From an uncultured bacterium (GTDB taxonomy: Bacteria; Bacillota; Clostridia; Oscillospirales; Oscillospiraceae), in the NCBI GenBank assembly GCA_946548895.1, contig CAMNQF010000009.1:36798-100797 (forward strand): DNA of 64,000 bases. Reading direction: 5' to 3'. Shown in pieces: positions 41,174 to 49,987 of this stretch (position 1 is the stretch's first letter; every line of letters starts with the position of its first letter). Under the pieces are notes generated by a model. It was not told the DNA's origin and did no database searches. It was given only the letters and a program-made list of their open reading frames with translations. A program made the translations under genes and the position numbers.

Positions 41174-41179
41174 TATAAT
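41174..41179 (+). promoter_or_regulatory. Extended -10 promoter of the MFS gene
   Basis: TGGTATAAT: consensus TATAAT at 41174-41179 with a TGn extension, no good -35. It is 43 bp before the start codon. Confidence 0.6.
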
Positions 41180-41222
41180 GCGGGACTGCCTGAAAACTGC
41201 TAGCCTTCGGAGGATGGAGCCA

Positions 41223-42416
41223 ATGAAAAACCAGTATCAAAAAACAATCTATGCCTGTTTTGCGGCGTACATCGTCCAGGCTGTTGTGAATAACTTCGTA
41301 CCCCTGCTGTTCCTCACGTTCCAGGACAGCTACGGTATTCCCCTGTCCCAGATCACCATGCTGGTCACCCTCAACTTTGGCCTCCAGCTTCTGGTAGATT
41401 TAGCCTCGGTCAGTTTTGTGGACCGCATCGGCTACCGGGCCTCCATGGTGCTGGCCCATGCCCTGGCTTCCGCCGGACTGGTCCTGCTGGCCATCCTGCC
41501 GGAGCTGCTGCCCAGCCCGTTTGTGGGCATCCTGCTGTCCGTATGTGTCTACGCCGTGGGCGGCGGACTGCTGGAGGTGCTGGTCAGCCCGGTGGTGGAG
41601 GCTTGTCCCTCCGACCACAAGGAGCAGGCCATGAGCCTGCTCCACTCCTTCTACTGCTGGGGCCATGTGGGGGTGGTGCTGGTGTCCACGGTGTTTTTCG
41701 CCCTGCTCGGGGTGGGGCACTGGCGGGTGCTGGCGCTGGCCTGGGCCATGATCCCCCTGGGAAACATGATCGCGTTTACCCGGGTGCCCATCGCGCCGCT
41801 GATGGAGGACGGACAGCGGGGCATGACCATTGGGGAGCTGGCGCGGCGGAAAGTGTTCTGGGTGTTTCTGCTGATGATGGTGTGCGCCGGGGCCAGCGAG
41901 CAGGGGGTGAGCCAGTGGGCGTCCACCTTCGCGGAGAAGGGCCTGGGCGTGAGCAAGACGGTGGGCGACCTGGCCGGCCCCATGGCCTTTGCGGTGCTGA
42001 TGGGGACATCCCGGGCCGTTTACGGCAAATATGGCGGCCGGCTGAATCTGGATCATTTCATGGCGGGCAGCGCCCTGCTGTGCGTGGCCTCCTACCTGTG
42101 CGTCGCCCTGGTGCCCAGCCCGGCGGTGGGGCTGCTGGGGTGCGCGGTATGCGGCCTGTCGGTGGGCATTATGTGGCCGGGGACGTTCAGCAAGGCGTCG
42201 GCGGGCCTGCCCCGGGGCGGGACGGCCATGTTCGCGCTGATGGCGCTGGCCGGGGATCTGGGCTGCTCTGGCGGGCCAACCTTGGTGGGCATGGTGTCCA
42301 GCGCCCTGGGGGACAACCTGAAACGGGGCATTTTGGCGGGGATCGTGTTCCCGATCCTGCTGCTGGCGGGGCTTTGGTTCAGCGGAAGGGTTCAGAACTC
42401 TGACGCGAAAGGATAA
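41223..42416 (+). CDS. Major facilitator superfamily transporter
   Basis: 397 residues from ATG 41223 (TCGGAGG 9 nt upstream; an ATG three codons earlier is too close to the site). About twelve hydrophobic helices in two halves, with the MFS loop FVDRIGYRASMVLAHALAS (about 60-78) and a glycine-rich second half (GMVSSALGDNLKRG). It is closest in feel to sugar/fucose-like or unknown carriers; the substrate is not evident and neighbours do not help. The C-terminus is short and polar. Confidence 0.85.
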   Translation: MKNQYQKTIYACFAAYIVQAVVNNFVPLLFLTFQDSYGIPLSQITMLVTLNFGLQLLVDLASVSFVDRIGYRASMVLAHALASAGLVLLAILPELLPSPFVGILLSVCVYAVGGGLLEVLVSPVVEACPSDHKEQAMSLLHSFYCWGHVGVVLVSTVFFALLGVGHWRVLALAWAMIPLGNMIAFTRVPIAPLMEDGQRGMTIGELARRKVFWVFLLMMVCAGASEQGVSQWASTFAEKGLGVSKTVGDLAGPMAFAVLMGTSRAVYGKYGGRLNLDHFMAGSALLCVASYLCVALVPSPAVGLLGCAVCGLSVGIMWPGTFSKASAGLPRGGTAMFALMALAGDLGCSGGPTLVGMVSSALGDNLKRGILAGIVFPILLLAGLWFSGRVQNSDAKG

Positions 42417-42599
42417 AGGAGGCAAAGCTCCAGCGCTCCTTCTATGTGGAACGGCGTCCCTCCAGGACGGAGAGCCGCCGTACTGCCGGTTTAAATGCTG
42501 TCAGCTCCAATTTGGGATATCTGTTCCCACTGAATCACGAACCGCTCGTCGATCACCCGGTTCACATTGTTTTCCGCCCGTATGTATCTTTTGTGCTTT

Positions 42600-42636
42600 G
42601 CGGCCTGCCTGGATATTTCCCAGGCAGGCCGCTTTT
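42600..42636 (+). terminator. Terminator downstream of the MFS gene
   Basis: 13-bp perfect stem (42600-42612 with 42620-42632), 7-nt loop, then TTTT. It is 184 bp past the MFS stop. The stem core GGCCTGCC is also found in the terminator at 1855. Confidence 0.7.
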
Positions 42637-42683
42637 CAATAGGCTGGCCGCCCCTCCCATGGGGGAGGGGCGGCGGTTTGAGG

Positions 42684-42875
42684 CTATAGCTCCGGGGAGT
42701 GGAACAGTTCTGGATCCTGCCAGTCGTCCAGCTCAAACCCCGCCCTGGGCGGGGTGGAGTGCGGTCCGGCCTGCATCCGCCCAGCCACCAGGCTGGACAG
42801 ATCCTCATAGGGGGGCGGCCGGTACTGCGGGTCGCGGGCGGCCCGCTCCCGTTCGTTCGGTTTTTCGCGCTTCAT
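42684..42875 (-). CDS. Small charged protein of unknown function
   Basis: 63 residues starting MKREKPNERERAARDPQYRPPP, rich in Arg, Glu and Pro at the start and acidic at the end (ELDDWQDPELFHSPEL). AAGGG lies 11 nt upstream of the ATG. It has no membrane segment and no family I recognise. It lies 84 bp beyond the N/Q-rich gene on the same strand, with a hairpin in between. Composition differs from random antisense frames, but support is moderate. Confidence 0.5.
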   Translation of the reverse strand: MKREKPNERERAARDPQYRPPPYEDLSSLVAGRMQAGPHSTPPRAGFELDDWQDPELFHSPEL

Positions 42876-42922
42876 AGGCGTGTCATCCCTTCCGATTGCC
42901 GGAGCTCACGCCCCGGCAAGTT

Positions 42923-42950
42923 GAGCGGAGGGCCGCAAAGCCCTCCGCTC
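42923..42950 (-). terminator. Hairpin after the N/Q-rich small gene
   Basis: 11-bp stem (42923-42933 with 42940-42950), 6-nt loop, 10 bp past the stop of the minus-strand small gene. No long T-run. Confidence 0.55.
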
Positions 42951-42959
42951 CTGCCGGGC

Positions 42960-43121
42960 TCAGTAGCCCCGGCTGTTGTTCCGATTCTCGGGGTTGTTGG
43001 AGTCCTTTTTGTTCTGGCTGCTCTGGGGGTTCTTGTTCTGGCCGCCCTGGGGATTTTTGTTCTGACTGTTCTGCTGGTTCTTGCTTTCAGGATTGTTGTT
43101 GTTGTTGTTGCGGTTATCCAT
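42960..43121 (-). CDS. 53-residue Asn/Gln/Lys-rich protein
   Basis: From ATG 43121 (TGAGGTG 8 nt upstream) the product begins [19 protein letters not shown], then [19 protein letters not shown], and ends in [12 protein letters not shown]. Half the residues are Asn or Gln; there is no hydrophobic core and no Cys. GC content drops compared with neighbours because of the AAT/AAC/CAG codons. Such N/Q-rich small proteins resemble gamma-type small acid-soluble spore proteins in composition, which would suit a spore former, but no defining motif is present. Confidence 0.6.
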   Translation of the reverse strand: MDNRNNNNNNPESKNQQNSQNKNPQGGQNKNPQSSQNKKDSNNPENRNNSRGY

Positions 43122-43221
43122 GATTATCACCTCACGCAGGACAGTATGCCACGCCGTTCCCCAAGTTATACGGGCTGGAAAAAATTTTTCAAAAATAGTA
43201 CCCAAATATGGTACGCTATGT

Positions 43222-43227
43222 TATAAT
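43222..43227 (+). promoter_or_regulatory. Extended -10 promoter of nrdR
   Basis: TGTTATAAT, consensus TATAAT at 43222-43227 with a TGn extension, 55 bp before the nrdR start. A short inverted repeat GTACC/GGTAC lies just upstream. Confidence 0.55.
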
Positions 43228-43281
43228 ATTGTCAGACTGGCCCATACCCGCCGATTTCAACCAGGAAGGATGAACGCCGTT

Positions 43282-43737
43282 ATGAAATGCCCGTACTGCG
43301 CCCATTTGGAGAGCAAAGTGGTGGACTCCCGGCCCGCCGACGAGGGGAACAGCATCCGACGCCGCCGGGAATGCCTGTCCTGCCGCAAGCGGTTTACCAC
43401 CTACGAGATCATGGAGAGCCTGCCCCTGATGGTCATCAAGCGGGACGGCAGCCGCCAGGCCTTCGACAAGAACAAGCTGATGGGCAGTATGCTCAAGGCC
43501 TGCGAGAAGCGCTCGGTACCCATCTCCACGCTGGAGCGGCTGGCGGGGGAGATTGAGCAGTCCCTCCAGAACGAGATGGAGCGGGAGGTGCCCAGTACGG
43601 AGATCGGCGAGCTGGTGATGGATAAGCTGAAGGACGTGGATGAGGTTTCCTATGTGCGCTTCGCCTCGGTGTACCGCCAGTTCAAGGACATCAACACCTT
43701 TATGGCGGAACTGACCAAACTTTTGGAGGAAAAATGA
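43282..43737 (+). CDS. nrdR: Transcriptional repressor NrdR
   Basis: 151 residues from ATG 43282 (AGGAAGGA about 11 nt upstream; the ATG four codons earlier sits right on the site). The zinc ribbon is complete: CPYC at the start and [12 protein letters not shown] (about 31-42). The ATP-cone domain follows ([32 protein letters not shown]). NrdR represses ribonucleotide reductase genes according to (d)ATP binding. Length is exactly that of the family. No nrd gene is in the window. Confidence 0.97.
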   Translation: MKCPYCAHLESKVVDSRPADEGNSIRRRRECLSCRKRFTTYEIMESLPLMVIKRDGSRQAFDKNKLMGSMLKACEKRSVPISTLERLAGEIEQSLQNEMEREVPSTEIGELVMDKLKDVDEVSYVRFASVYRQFKDINTFMAELTKLLEEK

Positions 43738-43794
43738 CGCGGCCGGGCGGCGGTGCGCTTCGCCGCCCGGCGCCCAATGGTGAAATTGACGAAG

Positions 43795-43822
43795 GCCCGC
43801 CGGATTGCCGGCGGGCTGTTTG
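43795..43822 (+). terminator. Terminator after nrdR
   Basis: 9-bp stem (43795-43803 with 43808-43816), 4-nt loop, then TGTTTG; a second GC hairpin lies just before it (43745-43768). Confidence 0.6.
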
Positions 43823-43935
43823 TGCATTGAGCGGGGCGGACGGTCAGAACAGGTCGCAAATTAGCACTCCACCCGGAAGATTGTGAACGGAGAGTGAATT
43901 TTTGCCGTCCAGCCCAAATTTTTTGAATTGGGGGG

Positions 43936-43964
43936 TTGATTTTTTCGGGGAAAGAGGGTATTAT
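43936..43964 (+). promoter_or_regulatory. Promoter of groES-groEL
   Basis: TTGATT (43936-43941), 17-bp spacer, TATTAT (43959-43964). The transcript would start just before or within the CIRCE element. Confidence 0.75.
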
Positions 43965-43975
43965 CATACTTGTGG

Positions 43976-44002
43976 TTAGCACTCGAATAAATTGAGTGCT
44001 AA
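43976..44002 (+). promoter_or_regulatory. CIRCE operator for HrcA
   Basis: Exact CIRCE consensus: TTAGCACTC, nine bases, GAGTGCTAA. It lies at the transcription start of groES-groEL, so HrcA repression relieved by heat or misfolded protein is expected. A lone half-site TTAGCACTC occurs at 43861-43869. Confidence 0.97.
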
Positions 44003-44085
44003 CACGGCGCATCTACGCCGCGCTTGTTCGCGGCGGCTCGCGCAATACAGTTGATACGTAAACTACAAATAAGGAGGAACCAATC

Positions 44086-44370
44086 ATGAATCTCAAACCC
44101 CTGTCCGACCGCGTGATCCTCAAGGCCCTGGAGGCCGAGGAAAAGACCAAGGGCGGTATTATTCTCACCGCCAACGCCAAGGAGAAGCCTGAGATGGCCG
44201 AGGTGGTGGCCGTGGGTCCCGGCGGTATGGTGGACGGCAAGGAGGTCGCCATGACCGTGAAGGTGGGCGATAAGGTGCTGACCAGCAAGTATTCCGGCAC
44301 CGAGGTCAAGGTGGACGGCGAGGAGTACACCATCGTCCGGCAGAACGATATTCTGGCCATCGTGGAGTAA
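44086..44370 (+). CDS. groES: Co-chaperonin GroES
   Basis: 94 residues, start supported by AAGGAGG. Cpn10 hallmarks: LKPLSDRVILKALEAEEKTKG, the mobile loop GGIILTANAKEKPEMAEVVAVGPG, and the end YSGTEVKVDGEEYTIVRQND. It forms the heptameric lid of GroEL. It is followed by groEL after about 300 bp, an unusually long gap that contains a second, diverged copy of the groES 3' end. Confidence 0.98.
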   Translation: MNLKPLSDRVILKALEAEEKTKGGIILTANAKEKPEMAEVVAVGPGGMVDGKEVAMTVKVGDKVLTSKYSGTEVKVDGEEYTIVRQNDILAIVE

Positions 44371-44520
44371 ACGTTTCGCTCTGCGCTTATGGAAGCCGTC
44401 CACCTGGGGCCCCATCGCAGATGGGGCGGCGCGTAAGCGCCGGAGGCTGACGGAATTTAGTTCCGGCAGCCGGTTATAAAATCCAGGGGGGCCCCCGCGA
44501 AACGAAGTTTCGTGGGGAAC

Positions 44521-44577
44521 GACGGCGAGGAGTATACCATCGTCCGGCAGAACGATATTTTCGCGATTGTCGAGTAA
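44521..44577 (+). pseudogene. Diverged partial copy of the groES 3' end
   Basis: 57 bp aligning with 44314-44370 at 51 of 57 positions and ending at the same TAA. It would encode DGEEYTIVRQNDIFAIVE against DGEEYTIVRQNDILAIVE in groES. The six differences fall mostly in third codon positions, as in a sister gene once under selection. Upstream in the same frame there is no GroES-like sequence, and a stop at 44458, so only the tail remains. Confidence 0.85.
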
Positions 44578-44667
44578 TCAGGAAGTGTCCGAGCCGTCGT
44601 GAGCCAAGCGTTGCGAACAGGCGAGGCGCGGCAACAACGTTAACACATTTCAAAATTCTGGAGGTAA

Positions 44668-46299
<1,632 letters not shown>

Positions 46300-46316
46300 C
46301 CCAAAGGGAAGCGAAG

Positions 46317-46348
46317 AAAGCCCCGCAGTCACCGACTGCGGGGCTTTT
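46317..46348 (+). terminator. Terminator of groES-groEL
   Basis: 14-bp perfect stem (46317-46330 with 46334-46347), 3-nt loop, ends TTTT; 18 bp past the groEL stop. Confidence 0.85.
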
Positions 46349-46359
46349 CCCAAAAACCC

Positions 46360-46388
46360 TTGACGCGGGGCCGGAATTTCGGTACAAT
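46360..46388 (+). promoter_or_regulatory. Promoter of the DUF362 gene
   Basis: TTGACG (46360-46365), 17-bp spacer, TACAAT (46383-46388), 35 bp before the ATG. Confidence 0.75.
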
Positions 46389-46423
46389 AAATTGAATTCA
46401 TCTCGTGTGTTAGGAGGACCGCC

Positions 46424-47287
46424 ATGAAATCCACTGTCTATTTTACCCGTGACCTGGCCCCTGAGGCCATGCTCCGCCTGTACGGCGCCTTGGGCGTCAA
46501 GCTGGAGGGCAGGGTGGCCGTCAAGCTCCACTCCGGGGAGCCGGGCAACCAGAATTTCCTCCGCCCCGACTTTATGAAGCCCATGATCGACAAGGTGGGC
46601 GGCACCATCGTGGAGTGCAACACCGCCTACGACGGCGGGCGGAACACCACCAAGGCCCACAAGATTACCATGGAGCGCCACGGCTGGCTCAACGCCGCCC
46701 AGGTGGACATCATGGACGAGACGGACGAGATGGAACTGCCTATCCCCGGCGGCAAGGTGATTCAGAAGAACTTTGTGGGGGCAAATCTGCGCAATTATGA
46801 CTCCCTGCTGGTTCTCAGCCACTTTAAGGGCCATCCCATGGGTGGCTTTGGCGGGGCGCTGAAGAACATCTCCATCGGCATTGCCTCCTCCCACGGCAAG
46901 GTGTATATCCACGGCGCCGGGGACGAGGAGAAGTTCTGGGATTCCGACCACGATTCCTTCCTGGAGGCCATGGCCGACGCCGCCTGGTCCGTCCACAACC
47001 GCTTCGCGGGCAAGGTGGCCTATATCAACGTGATGAAGAATATGTCGGTGGACTGCGATTGCTGCGCGGTGGCCGCCGACCCCAAAATCGGCGACATCGG
47101 CATTCTGGCGTCCCTGGACCCGGTGGCCCTGGACCAGGCGTGCCTGGACCTGGTGTACGCCTCCGAGGACCCGGGCAAAGCCGACCTGATCCAGCGGATT
47201 GAGTCGCTGAACGGCGTCCACACCGTGGAGGCCGCCGCCGCGCTGGGCGTCGGCAGCCGTGAGTACGAGTTGGTTCCTGTCATGTGA
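46424..47287 (+). CDS. DUF362 domain protein
   Basis: 287 residues (TAGGAGG 7 nt upstream). DUF362 core: VAVKLHSGEPGNQNFLRPDFMKP, then ECNTAYDGGRNTTKAHK, LLVLSHFKGHPMGGFGGALKNISIG and the DCDCCAVAADPKIGDIGILASLDPVALDQA region. DUF362 proteins are often fused to ferredoxin domains; here there is none, only the Cys cluster DCDCC. The family is thought to be redox- or metal-related, function unproven. It is a single gene with its own promoter and terminator. Confidence 0.88.
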   Translation: MKSTVYFTRDLAPEAMLRLYGALGVKLEGRVAVKLHSGEPGNQNFLRPDFMKPMIDKVGGTIVECNTAYDGGRNTTKAHKITMERHGWLNAAQVDIMDETDEMELPIPGGKVIQKNFVGANLRNYDSLLVLSHFKGHPMGGFGGALKNISIGIASSHGKVYIHGAGDEEKFWDSDHDSFLEAMADAAWSVHNRFAGKVAYINVMKNMSVDCDCCAVAADPKIGDIGILASLDPVALDQACLDLVYASEDPGKADLIQRIESLNGVHTVEAAAALGVGSREYELVPVM

Positions 47288-47371
47288 GGCGGGCGAGCTT
47301 TTCCCTGAGGGAAAAGAGGCCGGCCAGAATTGGTTCGCGCCGTCCGGCGCGAACCTTATGACCCATGAAAG

Positions 47372-47405
47372 AAGCCCCTTCGGTGAGAACCGGGGGGCTT
47401 TTTTT
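47372..47405 (+). terminator. Terminator after the DUF362 gene
   Basis: Stem AAGCCCC with GGGGCTT, extended by an inner CGGT/ACCG helix, then TTTTTTT (47399-47405). About 85 bp after the stop. Confidence 0.8.
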
Positions 47406-47439
47406 GCAGCTTAAACCGCCGCTGGCGCAGGTCGCGCAC

Positions 47440-47475
47440 CCGCCTCTTGCCAGGCGGAGCCATTTCGTGTATCCT
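47440..47475 (+). promoter_or_regulatory. Promoter with inverted repeat before the LytTR gene
   Basis: TTGCCA (47447-47452), 17-bp spacer, TATCCT (47470-47475). A 6-bp inverted repeat CCGCCT/AGGCGG (47440-47445, 47452-47457) brackets the -35. LytTR proteins usually control their own operon, so this may be the operator. Confidence 0.6.
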
Positions 47476-47505
47476 CAAAGTGCAGCTGCGAAAGGAGAGG
47501 ATTCT

Positions 47506-47943
47506 ATGAAGGTGACTGTAGAGGAGTGCCCGGGGCTGGACCACACGGAAGTAACTGTCCGCTGTCCCCGGCTGGACGCCCAGACGGCCCGGCTGGTCGA
47601 GCTGCTGCGGCTGTCCGACGCCCGGCTCACCGGGGAAAAGGACGGCGAGACCTGCATCCTGGATGGGTCTGAGGTGCTCTATATCGACACCGTGGACCGC
47701 GGCACCTTTTTGTACACGGCGGGCGGAGTGTACCAGACCCGCCTGCGGCTGTACGAGCTGGAGGAGCAGCTGTCCTCCCGGGATTTCATCCGGGTGAGCA
47801 AATCCGTCATCGTGAACTTTGAGCAGGTACGCTCCCTGCGCCCCGACTTCGGGGGCCGGATGCGGCTTACCCTGTCCAACGGCGAGGTGGTGGTGGCCAA
47901 CCGCCAGTACGTCCCCGCCATCAAAACAAAATTGGGATTATGA
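47506..47943 (+). CDS. LytTR-type DNA-binding protein without receiver domain
   Basis: 145 residues from ATG 47506 (AAAGGAGAGG upstream). The last 100 residues are a LytTR domain: DGSEVLYIDTVDRGTFLYTAGG, LYELEEQLSSRDFIRVSKSVIVNF, RMRLTLSNGEVVVANRQYVPAIK. The N-terminal 45 residues lack a CheY-type receiver. Free-standing LytTR proteins paired with a DUF3021 membrane protein form a known two-gene regulatory arrangement in Firmicutes, where the membrane partner may restrain the DNA-binding protein. The stop overlaps the start region of that partner. Confidence 0.88.
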   Translation: MKVTVEECPGLDHTEVTVRCPRLDAQTARLVELLRLSDARLTGEKDGETCILDGSEVLYIDTVDRGTFLYTAGGVYQTRLRLYELEEQLSSRDFIRVSKSVIVNFEQVRSLRPDFGGRMRLTLSNGEVVVANRQYVPAIKTKLGL

Positions 47944-47957
47944 AAGGAGCGCGCCCC

Positions 47958-48401
47958 ATGAAAAAGTTTCTTCAAGTGGTCATCTCCATCAAGGAGAGGA
48001 CGGTCCTGAGCTACACCGCCGCCATGTGCATCTATATGTTTTTCCTGTTTTTATTCAAGCAGGAGAGCGCGCCCTTGCCTGTGCTGTTCTCCCTGCTGCT
48101 GGTGTGCCTGGCGGCGGGGACGATGCAGCTGGTGGCTTTTTCCGATCTGGTCATCAAAAAACTGGCTTATGGCTGGCGGCTGGTGGTGTTTGTGGTGCCC
48201 TTCGGAGCGATTCTCACCGCGTTCGCGGCGGGCTGCGGCTGGTTCCCCACGGACCAGGCCGGGGCGTGGGTGCTGTTTGGCGTGATCTTTGTGCTCATCT
48301 TTGTGGCGATCACGGCGGGCATTGAGGTGTATTACCGCCTGTCCGGCCGGAAGTACGACGACCGGCTGGACTGGTACCGCAGGAACCGAAAAGAGAAGTA
48401 G
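47958..48401 (+). CDS. DUF3021 membrane protein, partner of the LytTR regulator
   Basis: 147 residues from ATG 47958 (AAAGGAG 7 nt upstream; an ATG at 47940 overlapping the LytTR stop is less well served). Four hydrophobic helices: TVLSYTAAMCIYMFFLFLF, VLFSLLLVCLAAGTMQLVAF, LVVFVVPFGAILTAFAAGCG and VLFGVIFVLIFVAITAGIEV. The short C-terminal end is basic and cytosolic. The four-helix pattern and the LytTR neighbour define the DUF3021 family. What it senses is unknown. Confidence 0.85.
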   Translation: MKKFLQVVISIKERTVLSYTAAMCIYMFFLFLFKQESAPLPVLFSLLLVCLAAGTMQLVAFSDLVIKKLAYGWRLVVFVVPFGAILTAFAAGCGWFPTDQAGAWVLFGVIFVLIFVAITAGIEVYYRLSGRKYDDRLDWYRRNRKEK

Positions 48402-48414
48402 CCCGATGGCTTCG

Positions 48415-48468
48415 CCCGCCCGCGGCAGAAACGGTCCGTTTCTGCCGCGGGCGGGCGGCTGTGTTTTA
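48415..48468. terminator. Bidirectional terminator between DUF3021 and GntR genes
   Basis: Long GC stem of about 17 bp (48415-48431 with 48439-48455), then GTGTTTTAT on plus. It lies between two convergent stops. Confidence 0.75.
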
Positions 48469-48470
48469 TA

Positions 48471-49148
48471 TTACGTTTTGGCCTGGAAATAGTGGGGATA
48501 GACCGCCTTCATCTCCCGCAGGTGCTTTTGATAGAGCGTCAGGTGGGATTCCAGCACCTGGACCGCGGCGGCGGCGTCCCCCGCCTCCATGGCGTCGGCC
48601 AGGGCCCGGTGTTCCTCCACAATACAGCCGTCCAGGTTCATGATGAAGCTGAGGACCCGGACCCGTTCGATGTGGTGCCGCAGGCCCTGCATCCAGGTGA
48701 AGTGGGCGTCCATCCCGTTGAGCTCAAAGGCGATGCGGTGGAAGGCGTTGTCCAGCTCAAAGAGCCGGGATTTTCGGTCCGGGTCGTGGGAGCTCAGGTA
48801 GAATTCGTAAATTTGTAGGTTCTCCCGGTACCGCCGCACGGCCTCATCGGTCATGCGGGGGATGGCCCGGAGGACCATCTCCTTTTCCAGGACAAAGCGG
48901 CTGAACTGCTCCATATCCACGATCTCGGTGTCGATGGGAGCCACGTATGTGCCGCTCTGGGGGCGGACCACCACCAGTTTGGCCAGCCCCAGGGTGATGA
49001 CGGCCTCGTGGATAGGGGTGCGGCTCATGCCCAGCTGCTGGGCCAGCTCCTTGTCGTTCAGGCAGTCGTTGGGTTTCAGCTCCAGGTTCAGGATGCGGGA
49101 GCGCAGCGCCTGATATGCCCGTTCCCGGGCGCTGTATGATGCGGCCAT
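48471..49148 (-). CDS. GntR-family regulator, FCD (FadR-like) subgroup
   Basis: 225 residues (GAAGGAG upstream of ATG 49148). Winged helix in residues 1-72: AYQALRSRILNLELKPNDCL, LAQQLGMSRTPIHEAVITL, VRPQSGTYVAPI. The FCD domain follows to the end, with conserved metal or ligand residues in the LDNAFHRIAFELNG, IVEEHRALADAMEAGD and LESHLTLYQKHL segments. These regulators sense carboxylic or sugar acids. No metabolic gene is adjacent, so the target is open. Confidence 0.9.
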   Translation of the reverse strand: MAASYSARERAYQALRSRILNLELKPNDCLNDKELAQQLGMSRTPIHEAVITLGLAKLVVVRPQSGTYVAPIDTEIVDMEQFSRFVLEKEMVLRAIPRMTDEAVRRYRENLQIYEFYLSSHDPDRKSRLFELDNAFHRIAFELNGMDAHFTWMQGLRHHIERVRVLSFIMNLDGCIVEEHRALADAMEAGDAAAAVQVLESHLTLYQKHLREMKAVYPHYFQAKT

Positions 49149-49173
49149 GGGTCGCTCTCCTTCGCAAAAATGG

Positions 49174-49743
49174 TCAGCGGGCGCGGCGGTCCCGGATGGC
49201 CTGGCGCAGGTCGGCCAGGTTCATGCTGAGGAAGGACCGGTTCCGCCGCCAGGCCAGTCCGGTCTTTTGGGCCACGAAGTCCTTCAGCTCCTCCGCGGTG
49301 CCGCCTGTGACGGCGGCCTTGTCGATCATGCACACCGACTTGCGGCCCAAAAACAGGTAGAGGTACCCGCTGTCCTCAACGAGCCGCTGGAACCGGCTGT
49401 ATTCCAGCCGCATGGCGCCCTCCCCGGACAGCTCCATGGCGCTGTTGAAAAAGGTGCACACGTTTTTGGGCAGCTGGCCCTTCCGGCTGTCCGCCGCCTT
49501 GTCCGCCCGGAGGGAGGCGGGCAGGTCGCCGCTCACCATGATGAGGCAGCCCGCCAGCAGCAGGACCCCCTGAAGGGGACGGCTCATCTCCACCGTCAGG
49601 GCCAGCGCCGCCATGAGAAAGCCGGCAGCCAGCTGGGACAGGATCTGCAGCTGGTGGTAGGTGCGGTATTCCGTTTTGAACAGGCGCTGGAGCGTGTCCT
49701 CCGTGTGCTGGATGCTGCCAACGAATTTTGCCTTCTCCGCCAT
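49174..49743 (-). CDS. Membrane protein with YcxB-like C-terminal domain
   Basis: 189 residues (AGGAGGG upstream of ATG 49743). Two membrane helices (about 33-50 and 55-71: LQILSQLAAGFLMAALAL, LQGVLLLAGCLIMVSG) precede a beta-rich cytosolic domain. That domain contains FFNSAMELSGEGAMRLEYSRFQRL and EDSGYLYLFLGRKSVCMIDKAA, followed by EELKDFVAQKTG. This is the YcxB-like layout as I know it. Function unknown. It has its own promoter and lies between GntR and TetR genes. Confidence 0.75.
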   Translation of the reverse strand: MAEKAKFVGSIQHTEDTLQRLFKTEYRTYHQLQILSQLAAGFLMAALALTVEMSRPLQGVLLLAGCLIMVSGDLPASLRADKAADSRKGQLPKNVCTFFNSAMELSGEGAMRLEYSRFQRLVEDSGYLYLFLGRKSVCMIDKAAVTGGTAEELKDFVAQKTGLAWRRNRSFLSMNLADLRQAIRDRRAR

Positions 49744-49769
49744 ATCCGCCGCCCTCCTGATATGCTAAT

Positions 49770-49798
49770 ATTTTAATACGGCAGCGCGGGCGTGTCAA
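49770..49798 (-). promoter_or_regulatory. Promoter of the YcxB-like gene
   Basis: TTGACA (49793-49798), 17-bp spacer, TAAAAT (49770-49775) on the minus strand, 27 bp before the ATG. Confidence 0.75.
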
Positions 49799-49915
49799 TC
49801 CTTATCTTGGCGCGGCGCGCTTGACAGTTGGGGGAAAATGTCCCCTCCGCCGCCGTCAAAATAAACAAGAACGAAAAAGCTTTCCTGTTCTAAATGCAGA
49901 AATTTGTAAAAACGG

Positions 49916-49970
49916 TTGCATTTGGAAGGGAGCCGCGGTATACTAAAATTGTCAGTTTCACTGACAATTT
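49916..49970 (+). promoter_or_regulatory. Promoter and TetR-type operator
   Basis: TTGCAT (49916-49921), 17-bp spacer, TATACT (49939-49944), immediately followed by a perfect 25-bp inverted repeat: 11-bp arms AAATTGTCAGT and ACTGACAATTT (49946-49956, 49960-49970) around TTC. Its position on the transcription start and before a tetR gene points to autorepression of the whole operon. Confidence 0.85.
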
Positions 49971-49987
49971 CTCTGGGGGGACGGGGT

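Noticed and set aside
42491..42808. 105-codon minus-strand frame ending in RVIDERFVIQWEQISQIG
   Set aside because: It crosses the strong hairpin at 42600 and another better-supported small gene; only the last 35 codons look protein-like and I could not name them.
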